Assembly: GCA_964527435.1 (NCBI GenBank)
Contig: CAZGPP010000001.1
Span: 124,001 to 188,000 of the forward strand
Reading direction: 5' to 3'
Source: Aquicella sp964527435
GTDB lineage: Bacteria > Pseudomonadota > Gammaproteobacteria > DSM-16500
Length of the DNA: 64,000 bases
Under the pieces are notes generated by a model. It was not told the DNA's origin, did not search any database, and saw only the letters and a program-made list of their open reading frames with translations. Made by a program: the position numbers and the translations under genes. Shown here one piece after another: positions 26,401-33,572 of the stretch; the first letter of the stretch is position 1; each line of letters begins with the position of its first letter.

Positions 26401-26563
26401 TTTGATTCTTGATAAGCTACTGGCGTCACTCACCACCAAGGTAGATCTGACCACGCCAAGTCTGGGTGATTGGGGCATTTTCCACGTTGAAGATAAAGCC
26501 GGCCCTAACATTCCACCCGCCCCAGGATTAAACCCAGGCAACAAGGTCGGAAAAGTAAAATAG
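20468..26563 (+). CDS. Giant protein with zeta-toxin-like P-loop and C-terminal PPP/metallophosphatase domain; effector candidate
   Basis: The 2031-residue product has no signal peptide. Near the N-terminus a P-loop reads GGPSASGKSYGAD (about residues 159-171), followed by an Asp in FIVAIDGG (Asp199); this looks like the zeta-toxin/adenylate-type kinase fold. A long helical middle follows, with an Asp/Glu/Ser/Thr-rich linker near residue 680. The C-terminal quarter has the order of PPP-type metallophosphatase motifs: GDLH (1405-1408), GDELSDRG (1613-1620), SNHS (1645-1648), SHAP (1721-1724) and THGHD (1818-1822). About 200 residues of coiled-coil-like helix sit between the first two motifs, an insertion reminiscent of the Legionella effector WipA. 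I chose ATG 20468 because GGGAG lies upstream; in-frame TTG 20441 and ATG 20453 are alternatives. The gene is AT-richer than its neighbours. Function is not known; an effector acting on host phosphoproteins is inference. Confidence 0.85.
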   Translation: MSQNRTNNKGTLPSKDQIGHYAIKRPELEEGNPVNMLSIAGDSDEALANEAAKMLGEEGCAALYDGVSHEPSRVAREKFLEILQQVLEDEEKDYRGDTGNPEKDAIAIEKLLGSDGLKAYKAAIEEERNSREYRTAVFLRSTKKYPGPTWKERLYLWIGGPSASGKSYGADLIIRKITDDNILDNDPSNRDGNFIVAIDGGVEREVSQMRKLVLQVALKKGYPGILDLHDNTKLNAKKHVEQAALTAKMNIVVPETFSIPWTKRNVGKHDAKDCKEIFAEVIGRPGHDEDFRQGVARMGNGRAWLMKYGMNNVSDDPIDINSYSLPCESKQYQGQYFKNGLEGSATARKYYQNLFANKHSNIYISLQNSLIFVREDKTNNKWVQCTADYRGEAVKIPAEDFQKWESAVAKDPSLNLKAWMKQRSLTPGTIQIKYGQHSKQKMLINELNELGVTLDFLHEDVRILFKSALSPQNNTNERKERLRHIFDRRYDEYAKLLIFITQELSRLTNTPLDPESVAVVANMQHSIRTIHAALNATGEWLDKDWLPLPNIVPTNNFTETRQLLFDINKLLAKLSYLPAKEEFERILNNQIIVDIRLNNPISFTPEKKEELGSLCAQLKEYAISLQSFFSLDDDYNNDHPTLENILEILSKLEPTIQTLTPIIADQSTISSDNEYASAIEDDSTPTSSNDEDANLVISPPPARPATVPAIIPMRDDPLGFHEFIRAVMAKQEQGHPCLEEVQACFSKDNRSFIFKNMNRINQFKQIYDQSTILMSKAIIEYDKKSFLGINMDEFYGNKGEQFKNAERSPTIAPVAPGFNRLSNFVKLNVFSSTDTKDIAFAINYWINVAYECAFNPNLKDLQGANAIVAALNNSAIAPILKAYQDQLLIPETSRARFEQLNNLFDPARNNKNQKEMLANHPNAIPYIGLMLSTREFTKQPELLHRETESLRARQADILRSPISAPGTPVLNLTAGNNPVTADSNLVDASIYDIFHKIAPKDSSGKRVFPSHTKLAKQLLLISPDNADAITPPASAPLFAASPSERKYPPFQYHLPANNAYVNKIYHLLIEGRYQVTEQDNLPGVINLDSAVHQLMKLNIADSTHSLLNIPPYVRCLALAHYIVVNKLASPNKAEKWLALFLKELTPEETETYKNFIASIPEFDRKFNADFDPVPYRNFLKVKAKERYESDLNLVMSDDEYNVLINHIDTLTKAQPLEMIEAYLDTDAAAHQQITDDLGMLLPYLSSEEQQEIANAKSIFNLEPQIDIHVKYRNNLPALIMAQEKASDIDSDSFKRLCHAILHAKDSRALAALGPYINLTTEEREKLEADVHRLQESSLPVEDRASLKQAYDHFDLTTLNSLREKYAYRLNAPDLTQQYREENVDIYQYPEQKQPPHNKDDTLTIGDLHASGMKFIYFLAKHDIIDITREDYAKLAAIYQRHLAYYEIYNVSALYAKEISVLSKNIKHYTNLLNQNVKKLADDHGIEFSIIGLSNRNFRENLDNEITTISSQIVELRNELHTLKSNNPASNQQQIAIIEKKISERVATRAIYTSFQNLLQDEKQLYEADANKKANDALLNAPDQKQAIKADIQAFDAILAKVKVVNPTNIRLIGDELSDRGANDYFVLEILRKLDSGHCRTEIMLSNHSVAFLDAHERNNSREIEMLGHQQANSSYMLQKAVTDGSITQNAVNRAINENYKPKLKIVSYSLNADRSGINLYSHAPIDIAVIQAMANKLGIAYNDTSPALLAYTIDMINEKFQEYVSRGEAHKLYTIGDPNSDPAEKLNNPFNFAMWNRNYAMLDRPDYHPQHHYAISYTHGHDPVGVNNRYIHNLDNSLAKVVVSGGRGAATTNHSGTYTMTHTTGTPLTLEERKACDKLISPVNIERLEASVTIFHQQAQTILAQQPTNPELELLATTQASLRQRIAKLEYQENGPTEKSAALSQLVDIEIRKPVIAPPEKSLLSDLKNLNGTLVDINLILDKLLASLTTKVDLTTPSLGDWGIFHVEDKAGPNIPPAPGLNPGNKVGKVK

Positions 26564-26579
26564 GGTCAAGCGCGTGACA

Positions 26580-27233
26580 TCAAAGGCCGTAAAGGCCGCT
26601 AATCAGATTTAGCATGAAATACACGACAGGGCTCATGACCGCTGAGAGTATCCCGGTAACCAGTAACGCAATTAATATGACCGAACCATAAGGCTCAATC
26701 AGACCAAACTTATAAGCCAAATGACGCGGCAACAGGCTCATCATTAAATGCCCACCATCCAGCGGCGGCAGCGGCAGCAGATTCAAAACAGCCAACACAA
26801 TATTGATCATCATGCCGGCAATACCCATGCTATATAGCGGCACGGCAAACCATTCATAAGAAGCCTGGCTAAGATGCAAGGCAACCGCGGTCACCCCGCC
26901 CCAGAAAATGGCCATCAGCAAATTGGCGACGGGACCGGCCAGCGACACAAATGCCGCGTCTCGGCGTGGATGGCGGAGGTTACGGCCATCGACGGGCACG
27001 GGCTTTGCCCAGCCAAAAATAAAATTGGTCGTGACCAACATCAGCAGCGGCACCACGATCGTACCGACGAGGTCAATGTGATGGATAGGGTTAAGGCTCA
27101 AGCGCCCCGAGAGCCGCGCGGTTTGATCGCCACACCACGATGCCACCCAGCCATGTGCCACCTCATGCAAGGTGATCGCGAAAATTAGCGGTATCGCCCA
27201 AATTGCTATTTTTTGTACTATTGTCATTTCCAT
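26580..27233 (-). CDS. Site-2 protease family membrane metalloprotease (M50)
   Basis: This is a polytopic inner-membrane zinc protease of the M50B group. The 217-residue protein has HEVAHG (HExxH) in the first transmembrane helix and PLPPLDGGH as the third zinc-ligand segment; AGPVANLLMA is also typical. These short family members (YdjJ/YwhC type) lack the PDZ domain of RseP, and their substrates are generally unknown. The ATG at 27233 is used, with ATG 27227 as an alternative; a longer frame with a non-ATG start is less likely. It ends 16 bases from the giant gene, facing it. Confidence 0.88.
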   Translation of the reverse strand: MEMTIVQKIAIWAIPLIFAITLHEVAHGWVASWCGDQTARLSGRLSLNPIHHIDLVGTIVVPLLMLVTTNFIFGWAKPVPVDGRNLRHPRRDAAFVSLAGPVANLLMAIFWGGVTAVALHLSQASYEWFAVPLYSMGIAGMMINIVLAVLNLLPLPPLDGGHLMMSLLPRHLAYKFGLIEPYGSVILIALLVTGILSAVMSPVVYFMLNLISGLYGL

Positions 27234-27339
27234 CTTTAGATTATTACCTAAGCCGCGACATCCCACAAGCGCAGCTATTCATAGCCAAAAATCTCATTTC
27301 CCGCTACGATAGCCAGATCTTCAGACTCGGAATCGACTT

Positions 27340-28092
27340 GTGAACCTAACCGCCTATAAAGCCAGCGCGGCATTGCTGATCTTTGTGACCAGCATGGTTG
27401 TTTCCGTATACCTGCTAAAACGCAAAAATGCCCTCAATCACGGCGAAACCGCCGGCACGTGGGAAGCCCTGGCGAGCGGCATCTTCCTAGGCGCCGCGTT
27501 TTTCCACATGCTCCCTGACGCCATCCGCAGCTTTGCGCACGTCTACCCAGGCATTAATTATCCCGTCCCAGAGCTTCTGTGTGTCACTGGCTTTTTACTA
27601 TTGCTATTCTTGGAGCGCGTCTCCATCACCAATGAACATGCGCGCACCCACAATTACATCCCGTATATCCTGGCACTGACCCTCACGATCCACGCCTTAA
27701 GCGAAGGCGCCGCCCTCGGCCTTGAAAACGCCTACGCTGAAACTGCCATGCTGTTCATCGCCATTCTCGCCCACAAAGGCTCTGAATGTTTTGGCCTGTG
27801 CATTTTATTACTGCGCTACGAACTGCCGCACCGCCACATTTTCATCACGCTGATCTTCTTCGCCGCCATGACACCGCTCGGCATTCTCCTCGGTCAAGCC
27901 GTCATCTCTTCCAGCCAAAACGAGTTACTCTCGTCGCTGTTCACCGCCTTCGCAGCCGGCACATTTCTTTACATCTCCACGCTACACCACGTCCACTTCC
28001 ATAAACACAGCGACGAAAAACAAGGCATGCTGGAATTCGCCTGCCTGACCGCCGGTGTGGCCATGATGGGTTTAATTGGGGTTTGGACTTAA
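27340..28092 (+). CDS. ZIP-family metal transporter
   Basis: ZIP proteins carry divalent metals such as zinc, iron or manganese into the cytoplasm. The 250-residue protein has about eight hydrophobic segments and the metal-site motifs HALSEGAALGLE in helix IV and AILAHKGSECFG in helix V. A short loop with HVHFHKH lies near the C-terminus. The start is GTG at 27340. It is divergent from the site-2 protease and converges with mdh across a hairpin. Confidence 0.86.
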   Translation: MNLTAYKASAALLIFVTSMVVSVYLLKRKNALNHGETAGTWEALASGIFLGAAFFHMLPDAIRSFAHVYPGINYPVPELLCVTGFLLLLFLERVSITNEHARTHNYIPYILALTLTIHALSEGAALGLENAYAETAMLFIAILAHKGSECFGLCILLLRYELPHRHIFITLIFFAAMTPLGILLGQAVISSSQNELLSSLFTAFAAGTFLYISTLHHVHFHKHSDEKQGMLEFACLTAGVAMMGLIGVWT

Positions 28093-28093
28093 A

Positions 28094-28139
28094 AACTGAA
28101 TCTGTAACCGAGTGCAGCATGCACCCGGTTAACAGTTTG
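28094..28139. terminator. Hairpin between the converging ZIP and mdh genes
   Basis: A long imperfect stem (AAACTG...TGTAACCG-A-GTGCA, loop GCA, TGCAC-C-CGGTTAACAGTTT) fills the 50-bp gap between two converging stop codons. It has only short T runs at its ends but could stop transcription from either side. Confidence 0.6.
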
Positions 28140-28142
28140 TGA

Positions 28143-29141
28143 TTATGCTGAAGCGGTGATTAAACCGAGCTGCATGACAGCGTCGCGTTCTTGGCGCAAC
28201 TCATCGAGTGTGATTTGAATTTTCGCCTGGCCGAATTCATTCTGTTTGAAACCGGTGACGACTTTCAGTTTTCCGCCTTCGGTACGACAAGGAACGGAGA
28301 AAATCAAACCTTCATCAATGCCGTATTCGCCTTGCGAGCAGCGCGCAACAGAGAAAGTTTCGCCTTGCACGGTATCGTGCACGAGATGATAAACCGTCAT
28401 GAGTGCCGCATTCGCAGCGGAAGCCGCCGAAGAAGCGCCACGTGCTTTAATGACTGCTGCACCGCGTTTTTGCACGATGGGGATGAAATCGTTTTGTAGC
28501 CAGTTGATATCCGTAATGATGTCTGTTGCGGGTTTGCCACCAATTTTTGCATGGTAGAAATCAGGGTACTGCGTCGAGGAGTGATTGCCCCAAATAATCA
28601 TTTGCGAAATTTCACTGACATCCACGCCTGCTTTAATAGCGAGCTGACTGCGTGAGCGCAATTCATCGAGCATGGTCATGGCGTAAAAACGATCGCGCGG
28701 TACGTCAGGCGCGTTATGCATGGCAATGAGACAGTTGGTGTTGCAAGGATTGCCCACGACAAACACACGCACATCTGGCGCCGCATGTTCATTGATCGCA
28801 CGACCTTGGGTGGTGAAAATCTTGCCGTTAATGTTCAGCAGATCAGAACGCTCCATGCCGTCTTTACGTGGCACTGAGCCGACCAGAATCGCCCAGTTCA
28901 CATCTTTCATGGCGACATTCACATCGTCGGTAATCGTCACTTTTTTCAGCAATGGAAAGGCGCAATCGTCCAGCTCCATCGCTACGCCGTGCAGCCCAGG
29001 CAGCGCCTGTGGCAACTCGAGTAATTGCAATTCCACCTCGGTGTCCTGACCAAACATCTGGCCTGAGGCTATTCTAAAGATCAAAGCATAACCAATTTGC
29101 CCTGCGGCACCAGTTATCGCCACTTTTACGCGCTTCGTCAT
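28143..29141 (-). CDS. mdh: Malate dehydrogenase
   Basis: MDH oxidises malate to oxaloacetate with NAD in the TCA cycle. The 332-residue protein belongs to the longer MDH form related to cytosolic MDH, with the Rossmann motif GAAGQIGYAL, VGSVPRKDGMERSDLL, VVGNPCNTN, LDELRSR and the catalytic histidine in IWGNHSSTQYPD. This form is standard in Legionella and Coxiella. The ATG at 29141 is preceded by AGGAG; the reading frame extends further upstream without a better start. The gene is divergent from hemW. Confidence 0.97.
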   Translation of the reverse strand: MTKRVKVAITGAAGQIGYALIFRIASGQMFGQDTEVELQLLELPQALPGLHGVAMELDDCAFPLLKKVTITDDVNVAMKDVNWAILVGSVPRKDGMERSDLLNINGKIFTTQGRAINEHAAPDVRVFVVGNPCNTNCLIAMHNAPDVPRDRFYAMTMLDELRSRSQLAIKAGVDVSEISQMIIWGNHSSTQYPDFYHAKIGGKPATDIITDINWLQNDFIPIVQKRGAAVIKARGASSAASAANAALMTVYHLVHDTVQGETFSVARCSQGEYGIDEGLIFSVPCRTEGGKLKVVTGFKQNEFGQAKIQITLDELRQERDAVMQLGLITASA

Positions 29142-29157
29142 GGTAAACTCCTGCTGA

Positions 29158-29163
29158 TATAAT
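29158..29163 (+). promoter_or_regulatory. Probable -10 box for hemW
   Basis: TATAAT lies 31 bases upstream of the hemW ATG. A weak -35 (TCGTCA) is 17 bases further up. It sits in the 53-bp mdh-hemW gap. Confidence 0.4.
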
Positions 29164-29194
29164 TTAGGCGCTATTCTAACTGTTGAACTCTCAT

Positions 29195-30343
29195 ATGCCA
29201 ATTTTTACCGAAGCTCCACCGCTCGCGCTTTACGTACACATCCCATGGTGTGTGCAAAAATGCCCCTATTGCGATTTTAATTCGCATGCCATGAAAGATC
29301 GTCTGCCTGAAGAGCTCTATGTCGCAGGCCTTTTGCAAGAGCTCGAACGTCATGCGGATGCTCTCAAACATAGGCCACTCGTCAGCATCTTTTTTGGCGG
29401 CGGCACCCCCAGCCTTTTTTCCGGCCAAGCCATCGCTGCCATTCTAAATGGCGTCGCGAAGCATTTATCCTTGCCAGCGCATACCGAAATAACACTGGAA
29501 GCAAATCCGGGCACCGTTGATGAAGCACACTTCAAAGATTTCCGTGCAGCAGGCGTGAATCGTTTATCGATAGGTGTGCAAAGCTTACAGAACGACAAGC
29601 TGAAAACCTTAGGCCGCATTCATGATCGCGAACATGCCTTACGCGCCGTTAAGATTGCAAAAGGTGCGGGCTTCGATAATTTTAATCTTGATATCATGTA
29701 CGGCCTGCCGAATCAGACGCACCAGGATGCCCTGCAAGATTTGCAAGATGCCATCGCCTGCGAACCTACCCATTTTTCGTGGTATCAATTAACGATTGAG
29801 CCTAACACTTTATTCTATCATCAACGACCAACGCTGCCGCCCGATGAAAACATTTGGCAAATGCAACTGAGCGGCATTGAGTTTCTCGCCCAGCAAGGCT
29901 ATCAACAATATGAAGTATCCGCTTACGCCCAACCTAATCGACGCTGCGCGCATAATCTAAATTACTGGGAATTCGGTGACTACCTTGGCATTGGCGCAGG
30001 CGCACACAGTAAAATCACCGATATAGCAACAGGACAAGTATCGCGATTCGCGCAAACTCGCCAACCGAAGAATTATTTAGATGCCACCAAGCGTAGTCGC
30101 CTCGATATTAAAATCATTGAAGAAAAAGATTTGATCTTTGAATTCATGTTAAATGCCTTGCGCTTAACGGATGGCGTTCCCACGTCGCTGTTTGGCGCAC
30201 GCACCGGCATACCGCTTGTGAAAATATTAGCAACGCTCATGGCCGCTAAAAAGCGCGGGTTATTGGTGAATGATGAGACGAAGATTAAACCGACTGAATT
30301 AGGTAAAAAGTTTTTGAATGATTTGGTCGAAATGTTTTTATAA
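29195..30343 (+). CDS. hemW: Radical SAM haem chaperone HemW
   Basis: HemW is a radical SAM protein that binds haem and is thought to deliver it to respiratory proteins; it was long named an oxygen-independent coproporphyrinogen oxidase-like protein. The 382-residue product has the [4Fe-4S] motif CVQKCPYCDFNSH (CxxxCxxC followed by DFNS), FFGGGTPSL, and the C-terminal HemN-like domain. The absence of the extra N-terminal region of HemN supports HemW. ATG 29195 is used, 11 residues before the LYVHIPWC segment. Confidence 0.93.
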   Translation: MPIFTEAPPLALYVHIPWCVQKCPYCDFNSHAMKDRLPEELYVAGLLQELERHADALKHRPLVSIFFGGGTPSLFSGQAIAAILNGVAKHLSLPAHTEITLEANPGTVDEAHFKDFRAAGVNRLSIGVQSLQNDKLKTLGRIHDREHALRAVKIAKGAGFDNFNLDIMYGLPNQTHQDALQDLQDAIACEPTHFSWYQLTIEPNTLFYHQRPTLPPDENIWQMQLSGIEFLAQQGYQQYEVSAYAQPNRRCAHNLNYWEFGDYLGIGAGAHSKITDIATGQVSRFAQTRQPKNYLDATKRSRLDIKIIEEKDLIFEFMLNALRLTDGVPTSLFGARTGIPLVKILATLMAAKKRGLLVNDETKIKPTELGKKFLNDLVEMFL

Positions 30344-30403
30344 TTTTTTTGTGCTTATCTGATCAAACTCACAAACTTTGTTTGATGAAACAGCCCAGCT
30401 CCT

Positions 30404-30546
30404 GTCATTGCGAGCGCAGCGAAGCAAACCAGCCAATAATACGTAGCAGAGTTTGATAATATTGATATCGGTCACTAAACGCTTTTATTTTTAATAAGGT
30501 TTGTTGCTTTTGATGGACTGGTTTGCTTCGCTGCGCTCGCAATGAC
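30404..30546. repeat. 143-bp inverted-repeat element (MITE-like)
   Basis: Two 29-base arms are perfect inverted copies: 30404-30432 (GTCATTGCGAGCGCAGCGAA...) and 30518-30546. They enclose 85 bases of AT-rich sequence without a gene. The arm sequence, built on CATTGCGAGCG and GCGAAGCAA, is of a kind dispersed in many intracellular and environmental bacterial genomes, though I cannot count copies here. It lies between the converging hemW and barrel-protein genes and would fold as a long hairpin in RNA. Confidence 0.85.
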
Positions 30547-30550
30547 GCGG

Positions 30551-30586
30551 CACAACAAAGCGAGCCCGCGTTGATCGCGGACTCGC
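30551..30586 (-). terminator. Terminator of the outer-membrane protein gene
   Basis: On the minus strand an 11-bp stem (GCGAGTCCGCG, loop ATCAA, CGCGGGCTCGC; one G-T pair) at 30560-30586 is followed by TTTGTTG. It lies 14 bases beyond the stop of the barrel-protein gene. Confidence 0.75.
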
Positions 30587-30600
30587 CCACAAAGACACCA

Positions 30601-31371
30601 TTAATTAGCGCACAAGAACTGACCGCAATAGACATCAACAAAGTGGTAGGAAAGACCGAGCGCATACAAATCCATGCCCTTCAGTGATCCACCCGCAAAA
30701 TATCTTGTCCACGAAGCATCGAGCTGCCAGCTTTGATCAAGGTCGTAACTTGCGCCTACGGCAAATGTTGGGGCAAGTTTAACGGCGTATGTGTTAGAGC
30801 CTGAGTTTATATAATTATAGTTTGGAAGACCTGTCTTGGGGTTAACCGCGCTGGGACTATAATCTGTTAAATCTTTAAAATTGGTAACATTCAATGCACC
30901 AGGTGTGGTTGTATAAAGCGCGGTTACACCACCTTTAGCAAAAACACCTATCGTATTGTTATATGAATAATCCAGCTTGCCGACAAAATCGATACCGCGT
31001 ACACGCCCCGTTGTCCCAGCAGCTGGAGTTAGTGTCTTGTCTGCAAATTTATACTGTATGCCCGAGAAATAAGTAAATCCCATTTCAAAACCAGCATAAT
31101 GATTGAACTTATACCCTAAAAACAATCTGCTTCCAAACTGAGTTGACTGTGGGTTCGCCAAGCTAGATTGCGCATTCGGATAGATTGAATTAGGCAAGCC
31201 ACCTTCGGGAATCAGAGAATAATCACGGTACTGCATCTGCTGCTCACTACCCGTATTCGATGCCGGCCCCATCATCAAGCCCATGTAAAATCCAGGCGCA
31301 ATGGCCATGGCATCCGCACACATCATACTAACGGCAACTACTGCCAGTCCTTTCACTATTCCTTTTTGCAT
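30601..31371 (-). CDS. Outer-membrane beta-barrel protein (OmpA-like/OprF-type fold)
   Basis: The 256-residue protein has a signal peptide (basic start, hydrophobic core, cleavage near ADAMA-IAPG) and then alternating strands typical of an eight-stranded barrel, such as RLFLGYKFNHYAGFEMGFTYF and the final ALGLSYHFVDVY. No periplasmic OmpA peptidoglycan-binding domain follows. The usual C-terminal aromatic is replaced by an extension CGQFLCAN with two cysteines. I chose the ATG at 31371, with GGGAG upstream; the frame opens further at 31392. Such proteins in Legionellales are often abundant surface proteins; function is not known. Confidence 0.75.
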   Translation of the reverse strand: MQKGIVKGLAVVAVSMMCADAMAIAPGFYMGLMMGPASNTGSEQQMQYRDYSLIPEGGLPNSIYPNAQSSLANPQSTQFGSRLFLGYKFNHYAGFEMGFTYFSGIQYKFADKTLTPAAGTTGRVRGIDFVGKLDYSYNNTIGVFAKGGVTALYTTTPGALNVTNFKDLTDYSPSAVNPKTGLPNYNYINSGSNTYAVKLAPTFAVGASYDLDQSWQLDASWTRYFAGGSLKGMDLYALGLSYHFVDVYCGQFLCAN

Positions 31372-31434
31372 GGATGCACTCCCAGTCATCAAATTCCATC
31401 ATCGGTAAAGAGTATGTGACGCACGCGTCATTGT

Positions 31435-31815
31435 CTAGTTTGGATAAACATGCCCGCCGCAGGCACTGTAACAGGTGTTATAAGAGGGCGTGCAGTTACA
31501 CGAATGCGTGCAACTCGCGGTGCGGTAAAAATCATCGTAGTTTTTCTTGATGGGCAAGCCTTGTGCTTGTCGTTGCATTTTGTAGTGGGTGTAACGCTCT
31601 GTCGCCGTTTCCTGCATTTCTGAACGGCAAGTACTATTTTTGAGAGCACAAATTTGCGTACAGGAATTCGTGGCAACCTTACACGAGGAGATGCACTTCA
31701 ACGCCGTGGCACCCTGCGGAGGCGTGTAGCTGTAGGTTTGAATGGGCGCGCACGCGGTTAGAAAACTCAGAGACAAGCACAGACCCAAAATACTTATGAT
31801 ACGCCGCATATTCAT
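31435..31815 (-). CDS. Cysteine-rich lipoprotein, unknown function
   Basis: The 126-residue protein has a lipoprotein signal peptide ending in FLTAC (lipid cysteine at residue 22). The mature part is unusually rich in cysteine: ten more in about 104 residues, arranged as pairs (CISSC, CTQIC, CTHSC, CYSAC). They probably form disulfide bonds in the periplasm or at the surface. I know no family match. It is on the same strand as, and upstream of, the barrel protein, separated by 63 bases. The second ATG two codons later is also possible. Confidence 0.7.
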   Translation of the reverse strand: MNMRRIISILGLCLSLSFLTACAPIQTYSYTPPQGATALKCISSCKVATNSCTQICALKNSTCRSEMQETATERYTHYKMQRQAQGLPIKKNYDDFYRTASCTHSCNCTPSYNTCYSACGGHVYPN

Positions 31816-31871
31816 TCACCCCATCCTATTGAACGGCAGATTTTAACGGACTCGAAGCAGACGAACAACCT

Positions 31872-32564
31872 TTATAATTTAATGAGCTGCAATTCTCTGA
31901 TAGCACGGCCTTCTTGAATGGCGCGCTGCTCAAATTTACTGATGATAGGGCGGTAGATAGAACGTTCGCCAAATTGTTGCTCGCCCGCAAGATTCTTAAA
32001 TTCTTTCGCCGCGCTGACGACCTTCATCATATGCTGCGCGTAATCATCCCAGTCTGTCGCTAAATGCAAACTCCCACTCGGCTGCAACACACGCGCCATG
32101 GTTTGCATAAAGTCAGGCTGAATTAAACGACGCGCAAAATGGCGACGCTTCTGCCAAGGATCGGGGAAAAAGATTTGTACGCCGGCGAGACTGCCATCGC
32201 TAATACATTCTGACAGCACATCAATGACATCCACTTTGAAGAGACGAATATTGGTGAGCTCAAGCTCTTTCATTCCCATCAACAACGCACCCATGCCTGG
32301 ACGATGGGTTTCAACGCCGATAAAATTTTTATCGGGATGATTAGCCGCCGCCGCGAGCAACGTCTGGCCGGAACCATAACCTATCTCTAAATAAGTGGGC
32401 GCTTCGCGACCAAACGCCTGCGTGAAATCGACTTTTCCATTCGCTAACTCGAGACCCACCACCGGCCAGAGCTCACGCACAGCACGAATTTGGGCAGACG
32501 TGCCACGACCACCACGAACGACAAAACTACGAATACGAAATGTTGGCTGACTAGGTATGTTCAT
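31872..32564 (-). CDS. trmB: tRNA (guanine(46)-N7)-methyltransferase TrmB
   Basis: TrmB makes m7G46 in the variable loop of tRNAs. The 230-residue protein shows the SAM-binding YLEIGYGSGQTL, GVETHRPGM, the catalytic FPDPWQKRRHFARRLIQ and the C-terminal KFEQRAIQEGRAI. It lies 20 bases after rsgA on the same strand and is probably co-transcribed with it. Confidence 0.96.
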   Translation of the reverse strand: MNIPSQPTFRIRSFVVRGGRGTSAQIRAVRELWPVVGLELANGKVDFTQAFGREAPTYLEIGYGSGQTLLAAAANHPDKNFIGVETHRPGMGALLMGMKELELTNIRLFKVDVIDVLSECISDGSLAGVQIFFPDPWQKRRHFARRLIQPDFMQTMARVLQPSGSLHLATDWDDYAQHMMKVVSAAKEFKNLAGEQQFGERSIYRPIISKFEQRAIQEGRAIRELQLIKL

Positions 32565-32584
32565 TTTTAGTTATTTTGAATTTT

Positions 32585-33529
32585 TTATTTATATTGATCG
32601 TTGGGCTTTATACAAAGTTTAATGAGCTCCTGAAAGCCCTTAAACCGTTCCGGGCTAATTCTACCATCAGCAACTGCCTGCTGCACAGCACAACCCGGCT
32701 CGACGGCATGGGTACAATCACGAAACCGGCAGCCAGATAAATACGGCTGAAACTCCCGAAACCCACGCAACACTTCCGCCTTGGTGACTGGCCACAAATT
32801 GAACTCCCTGACGCCAGGCGAGTCGATTAATGCCCCGCCACCCTCAAGATGATAAAAACGCGTCGCCGTCGTGGTGTGCTTGCCACTGCCTTTCGGGCTC
32901 ACAATCCCCACACGAATATCTTCCTCAGAGCCAAGCGCGGTGATCAACGAGGATTTGCCAACCCCTGATGGACCGACCAGCACGCCGCGTTTACCTTTCA
33001 GCACAGCAGCGAGATCATTCAGCCCGCCTTCAGTCTTGGTGCTAGTAAAAACAACGTCGTACGGGATATTTCGATACGGCAATAATTGCGCCGTTAACCC
33101 AGCTACTTCTTCAGCACTGAGTAAATCAGCCTTATTGATGACGAGCACCGGTGTAATATTCAAAAGCTCCGCCGCCACCAGATAACGATCAAGCAGATGA
33201 CAGGAAATACCCGGTTGAGCGGCCATGACAATGACTAGCAAATCGATATTGGCGACAATCGGTTTCATCGCGCCACCACCATTGCCACGGACATCACCGC
33301 GAGCCAGCATGGTCCGGCGCGGCAAAATGCGCCTCACAATGCCGCTTGTTCCACCAGCTTCCGGCTGCCAACCCACTTCATCACCCACCACGGGCAACGC
33401 CTGATTGCGCCGCAAGTGGCAAGGAATAATGTGCCCATCGGCCGTTTCAACAGAGACCGTACTTCCGTAATAAGAAATCACTAGCCCTTGCTGTTCAGGG
33501 GCATGGCTTTTTTCCAACTTTTTTGGCAT
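32585..33529 (-). CDS. rsgA: Ribosome small-subunit GTPase RsgA
   Basis: RsgA is a circularly permuted GTPase that checks late assembly of the 30S subunit. The 314-residue protein has an N-terminal OB fold, then the permuted G motifs in order G4 (INKADLL), G1 (GPSGVGKSSLI), G3 (DSPGVREF), and a C-terminal zinc site CRFRDCTHAVEPGC. The ATG at 33529 gives a basic MPKKLEKSH start. The reading frame continues six codons further without a good start. It is divergent from cca with only 43 bases between the starts. Confidence 0.96.
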   Translation of the reverse strand: MPKKLEKSHAPEQQGLVISYYGSTVSVETADGHIIPCHLRRNQALPVVGDEVGWQPEAGGTSGIVRRILPRRTMLARGDVRGNGGGAMKPIVANIDLLVIVMAAQPGISCHLLDRYLVAAELLNITPVLVINKADLLSAEEVAGLTAQLLPYRNIPYDVVFTSTKTEGGLNDLAAVLKGKRGVLVGPSGVGKSSLITALGSEEDIRVGIVSPKGSGKHTTTATRFYHLEGGGALIDSPGVREFNLWPVTKAEVLRGFREFQPYLSGCRFRDCTHAVEPGCAVQQAVADGRISPERFKGFQELIKLCIKPNDQYK

Positions 33530-33572
33530 GTTACCTACATCTCTCATTCATTCTTCGCGAGTCATATATTAC

